Origin: AP-15 sp963747735
GTDB lineage: Bacteria; Pseudomonadota; Alphaproteobacteria; ATCC43930; CGMCC-115725
Assembly (NCBI GenBank): GCA_963747735.1
Contig: CAVVGE010000025.1
Span: 1 to 64,000, forward strand
DNA length: 64,000 nucleotides
Direction: 5' to 3'
Notes under the pieces: model-generated
What the model was told of the DNA's origin: nothing
Databases searched by the model: none
What the model saw: the letters and a program-made list of their open reading frames with translations, nothing else
Program-made: the position numbers and the translations under genes
Shown: piece by piece, positions 26,303-35,477 of the stretch
Layout of the letters: each line of letters opens with the position of its first letter
Position numbering within the stretch: the first letter of the stretch is position 1

Positions 26303-26440
26303 GTGATGGAGGAGGTGATGCGAAACCAGTTGGCAAACTCACCGACGCGACGCGATCTGATGCTGCTGCTCGGAGGGGCGCGGCGATCGGGGCCCCGCTC
26401 GCGGCCCGCGCCCGGCAGAAGGCGATGCCGACCTGCACTC
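26303..26440 (+). pseudogene. 5' scrap of an ABC transporter substrate-binding protein
   Basis: The beginning reads RNQLANSPTRRDLMLLLGGA, then after a one-base frame change GAAIGAPLAARARQKAMP. Joined, this is the export signal of the alphaproteobacterial ABC_sub_bind family (RRDxxxLLGGAA..PLAARAQ). The frame change is in the GGGGCGCGG run near 26375-26385. The mature protein is missing: homology ends near 26440, where the sequence passes into the truncated 3' end of the regulator gene on the other strand. Confidence 0.7.
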
Positions 26441-26869
26441 GCTCCCTCCCCCTCGGATCACGATTGCCGGCTTATCGTCGGATGGGAAGGATGCCGCGGG
26501 TGCAGCCGGGTCCGGCAATTCGGTCACCTGGCCGACAAAGCGCACACCGCTGCGGTTGAAGGTGCGGATCTGCCGCTGTGCCGCACCGTCGTCGCCGAGC
26601 GCCCGGCGCACCGCGCTGATCCGCGTCGTCAGCGCCAATTCCGAGACGATCCGCCCGTCCCACACCGCCTGTAAGAGATCGTCCTTGCTGACAACACGCT
26701 CGGGGTGCTGCACGAGGAAAGCGAGCAGATCGAACGCCTTCGGCTCTATCTCGACGACTTCGCCGCCGCGGCGCAACTCGCGGCGCGCAAGATCGAGCCG
26801 GCAGTCGCCAAACGCCAGAACCACGGCCACCCTCGCTTCGAGGCGCGTTTCCGCAGTTGAGGCTATCAT
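26339..26869 (-). pseudogene. Winged-helix (OmpR/CadC-type) regulator truncated after its DNA-binding domain
   Basis: Residues from AFGDCRLDLARRELRRGG through VVSKDDLLQAVWDGRIV to NRSGVRFVGQV form a complete trans_reg_C winged-helix domain. Proteins with this exact domain normally continue past a DKPSIAVLPF hinge into a cyclase, TPR or hydrolase module. Here the hinge begins (DDKPAIVI) and then becomes unrelated residues that read antisense through the ABC-protein scrap to the stop at 26339. The N-terminus is uncertain: an ATG at 26869 or one of two GTGs about 40 nt inside. It may still make a DNA-binding protein. Confidence 0.7.
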
Positions 26870-26972
26870 AAGAACGGAGACGTAGGAACAAGCCCGCCCG
26901 GTTGCGCCGTGGTTTGCCGGCCGACGGCATGCGGCGTAATATGGGCCGCCTTGGGGATTTCGGGGCGAGGGT

Positions 26973-28673
26973 GTGGTGGGGGACCGCAGGTTCGTCGTCG
27001 AGCTCATAAAGCCGTCGCATTACGACGATGACGGCTATGTGATCCAGTGGTGGAAGTCTTGGATCCCGTCGAACTCGCTCGCCTGCCTGTATGGTATCGC
27101 GACCGATATCGCCGTCCGCCGGGCGCTCGGCCCCGATGTCGCGATCGAGATCCGCGCCTATGACGAATGCCATACGGTCATCCCGATCCGGCAAATCATC
27201 CGGCGGATCGAGGCGGCCGATGCCGGGCTCGTCTGTCTCGTCGGCGTGCAGTCGAACCAGTTCCCGCGAGCGATGGACCTCGCCGCCCGGTTTCGCGCGG
27301 CCGGGATCCGGGTCGCGATCGGCGGATTTCACATTTCGGGCTGCCTCGCCATGCTGCCGCAGCTGCCGCCCGACCTCGAGCGGGCGCGCGACATGGGGAT
27401 CACCCTCTTCGCCGGCGAGGCCGAGGGCCGGCTCGAAGGCTTTTTCGCCGACGCCTTCGCCGGCCGGATGCAGCCGGTCTACAACTATATGGCCGACCTG
27501 CCGGGCTTGCAGCAGCAGGTGACGCCGTTTTTGCCGATCGACATCGTGCGCCGCTATGGCGAGACGATCGGCGCCTTCGACGCCGGGCGCGGCTGCCCGT
27601 TCCAGTGCAGCTTTTGCACGATCATCAATGTCCAGGGCAGGAAATCGCGCTGGCGCGACGCCGACGATGTCGAGCGGCTGGTGCGCGCCAATTTCGCCCA
27701 GGGCGTGTTCCGCTTTTTTATCACCGACGACAATTTCGCGCGCAACCGCAATTGGGAGGCGATCTTCGATCGGCTGATCCAAATGCGCGAGGATGAAGGG
27801 CTCGGCCTCCGGTTCATCATCCAGGTCGACACGCTCTGCCACCGCATCCCCGGCTTTGTCGCCAAGGCGGCGCGCGCCGGCTGCAAGCGGGTCTTTGTCG
27901 GGCTCGAAAACATCAACCCGGACAACCTCCTCTCCGCCAAGAAAAAGCAGAACCGGGTGCACGAATACCGAGAGATGTTCCTCGCCTGGCGGGCCGTGGG
28001 CGTCATCACCTATGCCGGCTACATAGTGGGCTTCCCAAACGACACGCCGGAGCGGATCGCGCAGGACATCGCCACGGTGCAACGCGAATTGCCGGTCGAT
28101 CTGCTGGAGTTCTTTATCCTGACGCCGTTGCCGGGCTCGGCCGACCACAAGGCGCTCGATGCCGGCGGTGTGTGGATGGACCCCGACATGAACAAATACG
28201 ACCTCGAGCATGTCACCACCGGCCACCAGACGATGTCCGCCGCCGATTGGCAAGGTGTCTACCGCAAGGCCTGGGAGCTATATTATTCACCCGCGCATAT
28301 CGAGACCATCCTGCGCCGCGCCAAGGCGTCGGGGATCAAGCCGGTGCGCCTGTTGAACCACGTCTTGCAATTCTACTTCACCTTTATTCAGGAGGATGTG
28401 CATCCGTTGCAGGGCGGCTATTTCCGCCGCAAATTACGGCGCCAGCGCCGGGCGTCGCTGCCGCGCGAAAACCCGGTTGTCTTCTATCCGCGGCGGCTGC
28501 ACGAAGTCGTCGACACGCATGTTCGGCTCGCCGCCCTTTATCTGCGCCTGCACCGTATCCGCCGCCGCGTCGAGCGCGACCGGCGGCCTTACTGCGATCC
28601 GGCGCTCGGCCTCGCAGCCGACGAGCCGGCGTCTCGGATTCGCAACAAGCAGCCGGTTGCCGCCGCCGCCTAG
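26973..28673 (+). CDS. Radical SAM protein with B12-binding-like N-terminal domain
   Basis: The 566-residue protein has an N-terminal Rossmann-like region (about residues 1-170, including VGVQSNQF and the VAIGGFHISG loop seen in B12-binding radical SAM proteins) and a radical SAM core with the cluster motif CPFQCSFC near residue 208. Core motifs FITDDNFARN, VDTLCHR and FVGLENINPDNL follow, then a basic C-terminal extension (about residues 460-560). I see no DxHxxG cobalamin motif, so B12 use is uncertain. The start is GTG at 26973 after GGCGAGG. Product and substrate are unknown; lipid or cofactor modification is possible. Confidence 0.88.
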   Translation: MVGDRRFVVELIKPSHYDDDGYVIQWWKSWIPSNSLACLYGIATDIAVRRALGPDVAIEIRAYDECHTVIPIRQIIRRIEAADAGLVCLVGVQSNQFPRAMDLAARFRAAGIRVAIGGFHISGCLAMLPQLPPDLERARDMGITLFAGEAEGRLEGFFADAFAGRMQPVYNYMADLPGLQQQVTPFLPIDIVRRYGETIGAFDAGRGCPFQCSFCTIINVQGRKSRWRDADDVERLVRANFAQGVFRFFITDDNFARNRNWEAIFDRLIQMREDEGLGLRFIIQVDTLCHRIPGFVAKAARAGCKRVFVGLENINPDNLLSAKKKQNRVHEYREMFLAWRAVGVITYAGYIVGFPNDTPERIAQDIATVQRELPVDLLEFFILTPLPGSADHKALDAGGVWMDPDMNKYDLEHVTTGHQTMSAADWQGVYRKAWELYYSPAHIETILRRAKASGIKPVRLLNHVLQFYFTFIQEDVHPLQGGYFRRKLRRQRRASLPRENPVVFYPRRLHEVVDTHVRLAALYLRLHRIRRRVERDRRPYCDPALGLAADEPASRIRNKQPVAAAA

Positions 28674-28716
28674 CCGGCAAGGCTCGGCCCCTCCAACCTC
28701 CGACAGAGAGAACCCC

Positions 28717-28950
28717 ATGCGGGCGATCGTGGCACTGTATCTGGCGATCGGGATCGTGCTGCTGGCGATCGGGTTTTTGGCCACCGGCCCGTGCCCCAAC
28801 CGCAACACCGACATCGTCAACAATATCGTCTTTGTGCTGACCTGGCCGGTCGGCCTCTATTCGGAAGTGTACCGCGGCCACCAGTCGGTCGAGGATTGGC
28901 TGCACGCTCAGGCCTGCGCCGGCGGCGGGCTCGGCACCAAAAAAATCTGA
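28717..28950 (+). CDS. Small membrane protein of unknown function
   Basis: This 77-residue protein has one or two hydrophobic helices (AIVALYLAIGIVLLAIGFLA and NNIVFVLTWPVGLYSEVYRG) and two cysteines (GPCPN and QACAGG). I do not recognise the family. It starts 43 nt after the radical SAM gene on the same strand, behind GACAGAGAGAA, so the two are probably co-transcribed and this may be its membrane partner (inference). Confidence 0.6.
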   Translation: MRAIVALYLAIGIVLLAIGFLATGPCPNRNTDIVNNIVFVLTWPVGLYSEVYRGHQSVEDWLHAQACAGGGLGTKKI

Positions 28951-28956
28951 TCCCGG

Positions 28957-29026
28957 CGCCACGCTGCACTCTTTGGCCCGTCGCCACCCTGCTCTCTTTG
29001 GCCCGTCGCCACCCTGCTCTCTTTGG
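28957..29026. repeat. 25-nt tandem repeat, 2.8 copies
   Basis: Units begin at 28957, 28982 and 29007; each starts CGCCA and contains CTTTGG (the third stops after CTTTGG). Copies two and three are identical over 20 nt; copy one differs at two positions. The array lies between the small membrane gene and the secreted hydrolase gene, just before the latter's ribosome binding site. Confidence 0.85.
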
Positions 29027-29077
29027 AAGGACGCCAAGGACAAGCGCGCGGCCGAATTTGGTGAGGGAGGCTGGGCG

Positions 29078-29935
29078 ATGCAGCGGTTTGCGGTCCTGCT
29101 GTGCTGGTGGCTTATCGCGGTGGGCGCGCCAAGCGCGAATGCGGCCGAGCCGCAATGGCTGACCTTACCGCCGACCCCGACCTTGCCAAAGCCGGTCGAG
29201 AGCGGGCTCGCCCCGGTCAACGGGATCAAGATCTGGTACGCGACCTTTGGCCGGGGCGAGCCGGTGATCCTGCTGCATGGCGGGCTCGCCAATGCGAGCT
29301 ATTGGGGCCATCAGGTGCGCGCCCTCGAACCCTATTACCGGGTCGTCGTCATGGACAGCCGCGGCCACGGGCGCAGCACCCGCGACGCGCGTCCTTACGG
29401 CTACGATTTGATGGCCGACGACGTGGTCGGGCTGATGGATTATCTCAAAATCCCAAAGGCGGCGATCGTCGGCTGGAGCGACGGGGCCATCATCGGTCTC
29501 GACATCGCGCAGCGCCACCCGGAGCGGCTGTCGAAGCTCTTTGCCTTTGCCGCCAACTCCGACCCCTCCGGTGTCGCCGACATCGCCCATAGCCCGGTGT
29601 TCAACGCCTTTATCGCCCGCGCCGCAAAGGAATACGCGGCTCTGTCGTCGACTCCCGAGGAATACCAGGAATTCGTCGCTCAAATCGAAAAGATGTGGGC
29701 CACCCAGCCCAGCTGGACCGCCGCCGATCTGCGCAGGATCGCGATGCCCGTATGGATCGTCGATGCCGACCATGACGAGGCGATCAAGCGCCGGGACACC
29801 GAATTCATGGCCGCCAATATTCCCGGCGCCGGCCTCTTGCTGCAGCCGGAGGTCAGCCATTTCTCGTTTCTGCAAGATCCGGAGCAATTTTCCACCGACC
29901 TGCTGCACTTTCTCGCCCACGTAAAGGGTAAGTGA
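29078..29935 (+). CDS. Secreted alpha/beta hydrolase
   Basis: The 285-residue protein has a signal peptide (QRFAVLLCWWLIAVGAPSANA, cleavage near residue 22), so it acts in the periplasm or outside. The hydrolase domain shows the HGGLANASYWG oxyanion region, the nucleophile in GWSDGAIIG (about residue 131), the acid in VDADHDEAI and the His in PEVSHFSFLQDP. The substrate is unknown; related proteins are esterases or lactonases. GGGAGG lies before the ATG at 29078. It is followed by the sulfatase gene on the same strand. Confidence 0.87.
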   Translation: MQRFAVLLCWWLIAVGAPSANAAEPQWLTLPPTPTLPKPVESGLAPVNGIKIWYATFGRGEPVILLHGGLANASYWGHQVRALEPYYRVVVMDSRGHGRSTRDARPYGYDLMADDVVGLMDYLKIPKAAIVGWSDGAIIGLDIAQRHPERLSKLFAFAANSDPSGVADIAHSPVFNAFIARAAKEYAALSSTPEEYQEFVAQIEKMWATQPSWTAADLRRIAMPVWIVDADHDEAIKRRDTEFMAANIPGAGLLLQPEVSHFSFLQDPEQFSTDLLHFLAHVKGK

Positions 29936-30044
29936 GCCCGCTGCTGCGAGCGCCGAACGAAAGCGTCCGGAAAGATTGACAGGCCAGCCGGCGCAACGAT
30001 CGGTCAAGCTCGATTTCACTATGTGGCACGCGAAGGAGAAGACG

Positions 30045-31762
30045 ATGAGCAACAAGCGCCCGGACGAGAACACCCCTATCGCGGCATCCCAAAACGGTGG
30101 TGCCCTGAAGCGGCGCGACCTGCTGCTGAGCGGCAGCTCGCTATTGGCGGCATCGGCGTTGACCGCGACCGGGTTGCCGAAACCTGCCGCGGCGCAACAG
30201 CTGCAGCCGGCCGCCGCACCGCCGGCTCCCGCGCCGGTGAGCGGAAAGCGGCCCAATATTCTCGTCATCTTCGGCGACGACATCGGCCAGTCGAACATCA
30301 GCGCCTACACCTTCGGGCTGATGGGCTACCGCACCCCGAACATCGACCGCATCGCCCGCGAGGGCATGATGTTCACCGACTACTATGCCGAGCAAAGCTG
30401 CACCGCGGGACGATCCTCGTTCATCACCGGCCAGGCGACCTTGCGCACCGGTCTCTCGAAGGTCGGCATCCCCGGCGCCGCGATCGGCCTGCAGGCCGGG
30501 GACATCACGATTGCCGAGGCGCTGAAACCATTGGGCTATGCCACCGGCCAGTTCGGCAAAAACCATCTCGGCGACCGCAACGAATACCTGCCGACCGTGC
30601 ACGGGTTCGACGAGTTCTTCGGCAACCTCTACCACTTGAACGCGGAGGAGGACCCGGAGGACCCCGACTATCCGAAGGACCCGCGGTTCCGCGCCAAATT
30701 CGGCCCGCGCGGCGTGCTCAAATGCACTGCGACCGGCATCGACGATCCGACCGTCGATCCGCGCTTTGGCAAGGTCGGCAAGCAAAAGATCGAGGACACC
30801 GGGCCGCTGACCAAAAAGCGGATGGAGACGATCGACGACGAGACCACCGGTGCCGCGATCGACTTTATCGGGCGCCAGGCCAAAGCGGCGAAGCCGTTCT
30901 TTGTGTGGATGAACACGACCCGCATGCACCTCTTCACGCATGTGCGCGCGTCGATGCGCGCACATGCGGGATGCCCGACAACGAGTACGGCGACGGCATG
31001 GTCGAGCACGACGGAGATGTCGGCAAGCTGTTGAAGACGCTCGATGATCTCGGCATCGCCAACGACACGATCGTCGTCTACACAACCGACAACGGGCCGC
31101 ACATGAATTCGTGGCCCGACGCGGCGATGACCCCGTTCCGCAGCGAAAAGGACACCAACTGGGAGGGTGCCTTCCGGGTCCCGGCAATGGTGCGCTGGCC
31201 CGGCCATATCAAGCCGGGAAGCGTCTCGAACGAGATCTTTTCGGGCCATGACTGGTTCCCGACCCTGCTCGCCGTGGCCGGCGACACCGAGGTCAAAGAT
31301 CGCCTTTTAAAAGGCTGGCAGGCCGGGGGCCGAACCTACAAGGTGCATCTCGACGGCTACAACCAGTTGCCCTACCTGACCGGCCAGCAGGAAAGATCGG
31401 ACCGCAAGGGTTTTATCTATTTCAACGATGACGGCCAGGTCGTCGCCCTGCGCTTCAATAACTGGAAGCTGGTGTTTGCCGAGCAGAAGACACAGGGCAC
31501 CTTGGACATCTGGGGCGAGCCCTTCACCTTCCGCCGGCTTCCGCTGTTTTTCAACCTGCGCATGGACCCCTACGAGCGCGCCGAGATTACCTCGAACAGC
31601 TACTACGCATGGACGATCCACAAGGCATACCTCTTGATGGCGGGGCAGGCGATCGTCGCGGCATTCATCGGCACGTTCAAGGAATTCCCGCCGCGGCAAC
31701 GGCCACAGAGCTTCAGCGTCGACCAGATCATGGAGAAATTGCAGCAGCCGGCGAACGACTAG
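30045..31762 (+). pseudogene. Tat-exported sulfatase, broken by a one-base frameshift
   Basis: The N-terminal part has a twin-arginine signal (KRRDLLLSGSSLLAASAL), the metal-binding start PNILVIFGDDIG and the formylglycine-type active site CTAGRSS with Cys near residue 119. The frame ends at 31034. The rest of the enzyme (DGMVEHDGDVGKLL, TTDNGPHMNSWPDA, WEGAFRVPAMVRWPG) reads on in another frame to 31762. A single missing base near 30969-30970 explains it. A perfect 11-bp hairpin ends 3 nt earlier. The start is the ATG at 30045 behind AAGGAG. It could be real decay, a sequencing error, or (less likely) recoding. Confidence 0.88.
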
Positions 31763-31839
31763 CCGAAAAATCGAGAGCCGGCGACGTTCTTCCCCAAAGC
31801 CCGACCGCTCGGGTGATCATCGCCTCTTCAGGGGAAAGC

Positions 31840-32097
31840 CACGCCGGTCTCGGCGGCTATTTCTTCAACCCGGTCACCGCCGGCAGCGGCTCCGGCGCCA
31901 AGCTCGCAGCCTTCGAATTGCGGGTTGCCGGGGTCGGCCCGCAAATCGGCTGGCTGGTGCCGGTCCATGGGATGCAGGCGTTTATCGGCCTGAAGGGGTA
32001 TAAGGAATTTGCGGCTCAGAACCGGGCGTCGGGCTGGAACCTGTGGCTGACCTTTTCGGTATCTCCGGCGCCGCCGGCGGCCGCAGGCATCAGGTGA
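31840..32097 (+). pseudogene. C-terminal scrap of a Phenol_MetA_deg-type outer-membrane protein
   Basis: About 85 codons read GLGGYFFNPVTAGSGSG, AGVGPQIGWLVPVHGMQAFI and GYKEFAAQNRASGWNLWLTF, the closing strands of the family often labelled MetA-pathway of phenol degradation (a beta-barrel). The beginning of the gene is absent and no start codon with a ribosome binding site is seen. It lies directly after the sulfatase, in a stretch with several other broken genes. Confidence 0.7.
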
Positions 32098-32133
32098 GCC
32101 GGGCGGGCGCGCGAGGGGGCGCGGGAGGAGATT

Positions 32134-33552
32134 ATGGCCGCATCGGTTGACGCAGCGAACCCTCGCCGCCCGGACGACCGCGGCGGCGATCCCCCGGCTG
32201 CCGCCCGCCGCGACGCGGGCAGGGTGCTGCGGCAGCATTGTCCGCGGTCGAGCCATGCCGAGCTCGGTTTCACGACCGAGGGGCGCGATGTCGTCGCCAT
32301 GATCGAGGCGTCGAACGAGGGCCGCGTGGCGAATTTGATCCCGGTCCGCTATTCGCGGATGGTCGAGTCGCCGTTTGCGTTTTTTCGCGGCGCGGCGGCG
32401 GTGCAGGCGAGCGATCTGGCGCAAAGCCCTGCCTCCGGCATCAAGGTGCAAGCCTGCGGCGATGCTCATCTGATGAATTTCGGCGGGTTCGCCACACCCG
32501 AGCGCAACCTCGCCTTCGACGTCAACGATTTCGACGAGACCTTTCCGGCGCCCTGGGAATGGGACGTGAAGCGGCTTTGCGCGAGTCTGGTGCTCGCCGC
32601 CCGCTGGCGCGGCTTTTCCACCGGGCAGGCGCGCGACGCCGCAAATGCCGCCGTCTCGCGCTATCGGGAGAGGATGACCGCCTTTGCCGACATGCCGACG
32701 ATGGAGGTCTGGTACAGCCGGTTGAACCTGCTCGATCTGGTTGCCGAGGCACAGAGCGATCGCCGTCTCGCGCGCCTCGTCAACCGTGACATCAGGCGCG
32801 CCCAAACCAATACCTCCGAGCACGTCTACGGCAAGATCACGGCTACCGTGAACGGGGTTACGCGGATCATCGACCAGCCGCCGCTGCTGTCGCACCCCAA
32901 CCAGGATTTGCAGGCGCTCGGCGAGGAATTTCTAAAGCAATACGGCGTCACCTTGCGCGAGGATTTTCGCGCCTTGCTGCAGCGTTTTCGGCTCGTCGAT
33001 GCGGCGCTGAAGGTGGTCGGGGTCGGCAGTGTCGGGACCCGCTGCTACATCGTGCTCTTGCTCGGCGAGCATAACGAGCCGCTGTTTCTGCAAGTAAAGG
33101 AGGCGCGGCGTTCGGTGCTCGAAATGCATGCCGGGCCGTCGCCGTGGCGCAATCAGGGCGAGCGCGTCGTCGCCGGCCAGCATCTGATGCAAGCGGTCAG
33201 CGACATTTTTCTCGGCTGGGCGCGCGGACCCGAAGGCCGCGACTTTTACGTGCGCCAATTGCGCGACATGAAAATTGCCGCCGAGATCGACCAGCTGGAC
33301 GCCTCGGAGCTGGCGCTCTACGGCAGGCTTTGCGGTGGCGCGCTCGCCCGCGCGCACGCCAAGGCCGGGCAGTCGCCGGCAATCGCCGGCTATCTCGGGT
33401 CGAGCGACGCGTTCGACGACGCGATCGCGAAATATGCGCTCGCTTACGCCGACCGGATCGAACGCGATTACGAGACGTTTCGCGCCGCAATCCGTAACGG
33501 CCGGCTCCGCACCGAGACCAGCGCCTCGCTGGTCGAGACGATGATCGCTTGA
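32134..33552 (+). CDS. DUF2252 family protein
   Basis: The 472-residue protein matches the DUF2252 pattern, a kinase-like fold family: FAFFRGAAAVQASDL, QACGDAHLMNFGGFATPERNLAFDVNDFDET split across residues 105-140, and WEWDVKRLCASLVLAAR. The GDAHLxNFG and DxNDFDE motifs resemble the catalytic HxDxxxxN and DxD of aminoglycoside-phosphotransferase-like kinases. Function is unknown. It starts at the ATG at 32134 with GGAGGAG 5 nt before it. It stands between the sulfatase remnants and the sirtuin gene. Confidence 0.9.
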   Translation: MAASVDAANPRRPDDRGGDPPAAARRDAGRVLRQHCPRSSHAELGFTTEGRDVVAMIEASNEGRVANLIPVRYSRMVESPFAFFRGAAAVQASDLAQSPASGIKVQACGDAHLMNFGGFATPERNLAFDVNDFDETFPAPWEWDVKRLCASLVLAARWRGFSTGQARDAANAAVSRYRERMTAFADMPTMEVWYSRLNLLDLVAEAQSDRRLARLVNRDIRRAQTNTSEHVYGKITATVNGVTRIIDQPPLLSHPNQDLQALGEEFLKQYGVTLREDFRALLQRFRLVDAALKVVGVGSVGTRCYIVLLLGEHNEPLFLQVKEARRSVLEMHAGPSPWRNQGERVVAGQHLMQAVSDIFLGWARGPEGRDFYVRQLRDMKIAAEIDQLDASELALYGRLCGGALARAHAKAGQSPAIAGYLGSSDAFDDAIAKYALAYADRIERDYETFRAAIRNGRLRTETSASLVETMIA

Positions 33553-33598
33553 GCGCGCGGGCCTTGGCGGGCTTGCCCGGTTCTGAGAGAGTTGCGGC

Positions 33599-34354
33599 AT
33601 GGCCATCGCTCCCGACATCGCCGAGCTCGCCCGCCTCATCGACCGGGCGCGGCGCGCCGTCGTCTTTACCGGTGCCGGCATCAGCACCGAATCCGGCATC
33701 CCTGATTTCAGAAGCCCCGGCGGCATCTGGACGCAGATGGCGCCGATCGATTTCGCCGAGTTCCTCGCCTCGGAAGAGGCGCGGCGCGAGACCTGGCGCC
33801 GGCGCTTTGCGCTTGAGGAGACGCTGCGCGCCGCCGCCCCGAACCGCGGCCACCGCGCCGTCGCCGAGCTGGTGCGTCGCGGCACGGCCTCGGCGGTCAT
33901 CACCCAGAACATCGACGGCCTGCACCAGGCCTCCGGCATCCCGGCCGGGCAGGTCATCGAGCTCCACGGCAACACGACCTATGCGCATTGCCTCGATTGC
34001 GCCCGGCGCTACGAGCTCGACGCCGTGCGCACCGGGTTCGAGCGCGCCGAAACGGCACCCCTGTGCGAGGATTGCGGCGGCTTTGTCAAAACCGCGACCG
34101 TGTCGTTTGGCCAGGCGATGCCGGTCGCGGCGATGCAGCGCGCCGAAACCGAGACCTTGGCGGCCGACCTCTTTATCGTCGCCGGCTCCTCGCTCGTCGT
34201 CTATCCGGCGGCCGGGTTCCCGGAGCTGGCCCAGCGCAGCGGCGCCGCTCTCGTCATCGTCAACCGCGAGCCGACCGGCCTCGACCGCATCGCCGACCTC
34301 GTGCTCAACCGCGCAATCGGCGAGACCCTGGGTGCTGCGGTCGGGGTCGGTTGA
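33599..34354 (+). CDS. cobB: Sir2 family NAD-dependent protein deacylase
   Basis: The 251-residue sirtuin has the NAD-binding GAGISTESGIPDFRSPGG (about residues 25-42), the TQNIDGLHQASG motif, the catalytic His in ELHGNTTY and four zinc cysteines (HCLDC and LCEDC). It removes acetyl or other acyl groups from lysines, for example on acetyl-CoA synthetase; GNAT acetyltransferases elsewhere in the window could be partners, which is speculation. I use cobB as the general bacterial name. It follows the DUF2252 gene by 46 nt. Confidence 0.93.
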   Translation: MAIAPDIAELARLIDRARRAVVFTGAGISTESGIPDFRSPGGIWTQMAPIDFAEFLASEEARRETWRRRFALEETLRAAAPNRGHRAVAELVRRGTASAVITQNIDGLHQASGIPAGQVIELHGNTTYAHCLDCARRYELDAVRTGFERAETAPLCEDCGGFVKTATVSFGQAMPVAAMQRAETETLAADLFIVAGSSLVVYPAAGFPELAQRSGAALVIVNREPTGLDRIADLVLNRAIGETLGAAVGVG

Positions 34355-34706
34355 CCGCGCCGTCGCCGGCTGCTTCAGGTGGCGGCCTGTGCCGCCGGCT
34401 TGCGAGCGGTGCGGCGTTATTCGCATTATTGCCATAATCGTATTATATCGTGAGCTGCATTGAGAGTGGCTTTAACGGACTCCGCAGCTTGGCTCGATCT
34501 CAACCCAAAGAAGAAATCCTGCTGCAGATGCAGCAGAGCAGGAATTGGGTCTGCAAGCGCTGCTTGCCGATCCGTAAAAGCCGCCGGGAAGCGTTATCGA
34601 CGCGCTTCCGCCTCGCCCGGCTCGCGGATATCGTGGGCGCTGCTTACCGGCGCATCGCGGCGGCCGTCCGTCGGCGCTTGGTTTCCGGTCGCAGGAGGAC
34701 AGCCGC
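34355..34706. other. Spacer with an AT-rich promoter-like patch and a doubtful small ORF
   Basis: An AT-rich patch near 34418-34450 includes the inverted repeat ATTAT-TGCC-ATAAT and TATTATAT, the most promoter-like sequence here. A reading frame of 86 codons (GTG at 34450) ends in a TGA overlapping the ATG of the SDR gene (ATGA). It has no ribosome binding site and no recognisable domain, so I do not call it a gene. Confidence 0.4.
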
Positions 34707-35459
34707 ATGAGGCTTGAAAGCAAGGTTGCGCTGATCACCGGCGCGGCCTCCGGCATGGGGGCGAGCATGGCGCGGATCTTTGCCGCCGAAGGTGCGAAGG
34801 TGATGGTCGCCGATATGCTCGAAGCGGAGGGGAAGGAGGTCGTCGCCGGCATCGTCAAGGCAAACGGCGCGGCCATGTTTCTTCGCCTCGACGTGTCGAG
34901 CGAAGCGGAATGGAAGGCCGCGGTCGATGCGACGGTCGCCGCCTACGGCCGGCTCGACATCCTGGTCAACAACGCGGGGTTGAGCGGCAGCGCCGTCCAA
35001 GACCTCTACGACACCGCAGCCTGGGACCGGCTGATGGCGGTCAACGCGCGCGGCGCCTTTCTCGGCATGAAGTTCGCGGTGCCGCTGATGAAGGCGCAAG
35101 GCGGCGGCTCGATCGTCAACATCTCGTCGATCTCCGGCGTCACCGGCCAGCACGGCATTCATGTCGCCTACAACGCCTCGAAGGGTGCGGTGCGCACCTT
35201 GACCAAGGTCGCCGCGGTGCAGCACGGCACCGACAATATCCGGGTCAATTCGGTGCATCCGGGGCTGATGCCGCCGATGCGCTCGTCGGGGCGCACCGCC
35301 GACCCCGAGGTGCGCGCCCTGATGCTGCGCCAAGTGCCGCTCGGCCGCGCCGGGCGGGTCGAGGAGGTCGCCAACGCCGTCCTGTTCCTGGCGTCGGACG
35401 AAGCCTCCTACATCACCGGCGCGGAGCTTTATGTCGATGGCGGGTATCTGGCGACCTGA
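34707..35459 (+). CDS. SDR family oxidoreductase
   Basis: The 250-residue classical SDR has the TGAASGMG nucleotide-binding loop, NNAG, the catalytic Ser in NISSISG and the YNASK pair, ending with the common ASYITGAELYVDGGY. Relatives include cyclopentanol and 3-hydroxyacyl dehydrogenases. It is followed 18 nt later by mmsB on the same strand, which suggests a shared pathway such as short branched hydroxy-acid degradation. Its ATG is preceded by AGGAGGACA. Confidence 0.92.
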   Translation: MRLESKVALITGAASGMGASMARIFAAEGAKVMVADMLEAEGKEVVAGIVKANGAAMFLRLDVSSEAEWKAAVDATVAAYGRLDILVNNAGLSGSAVQDLYDTAAWDRLMAVNARGAFLGMKFAVPLMKAQGGGSIVNISSISGVTGQHGIHVAYNASKGAVRTLTKVAAVQHGTDNIRVNSVHPGLMPPMRSSGRTADPEVRALMLRQVPLGRAGRVEEVANAVLFLASDEASYITGAELYVDGGYLAT

Positions 35460-35477
35460 GCCCGGGAGCAAAGGCTG

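Noticed and set aside
20772..29026. Tandem repeats as possible CRISPR arrays
   Set aside because: Repeats are directly adjacent without unique spacers of constant length and have only two to three copies; no cas genes are present.
34450..34710. Small gene translationally coupled to the SDR gene
   Set aside because: The ATGA overlap is attractive, but there is no ribosome binding site or recognisable domain, and a second frame of equal length overlaps it.
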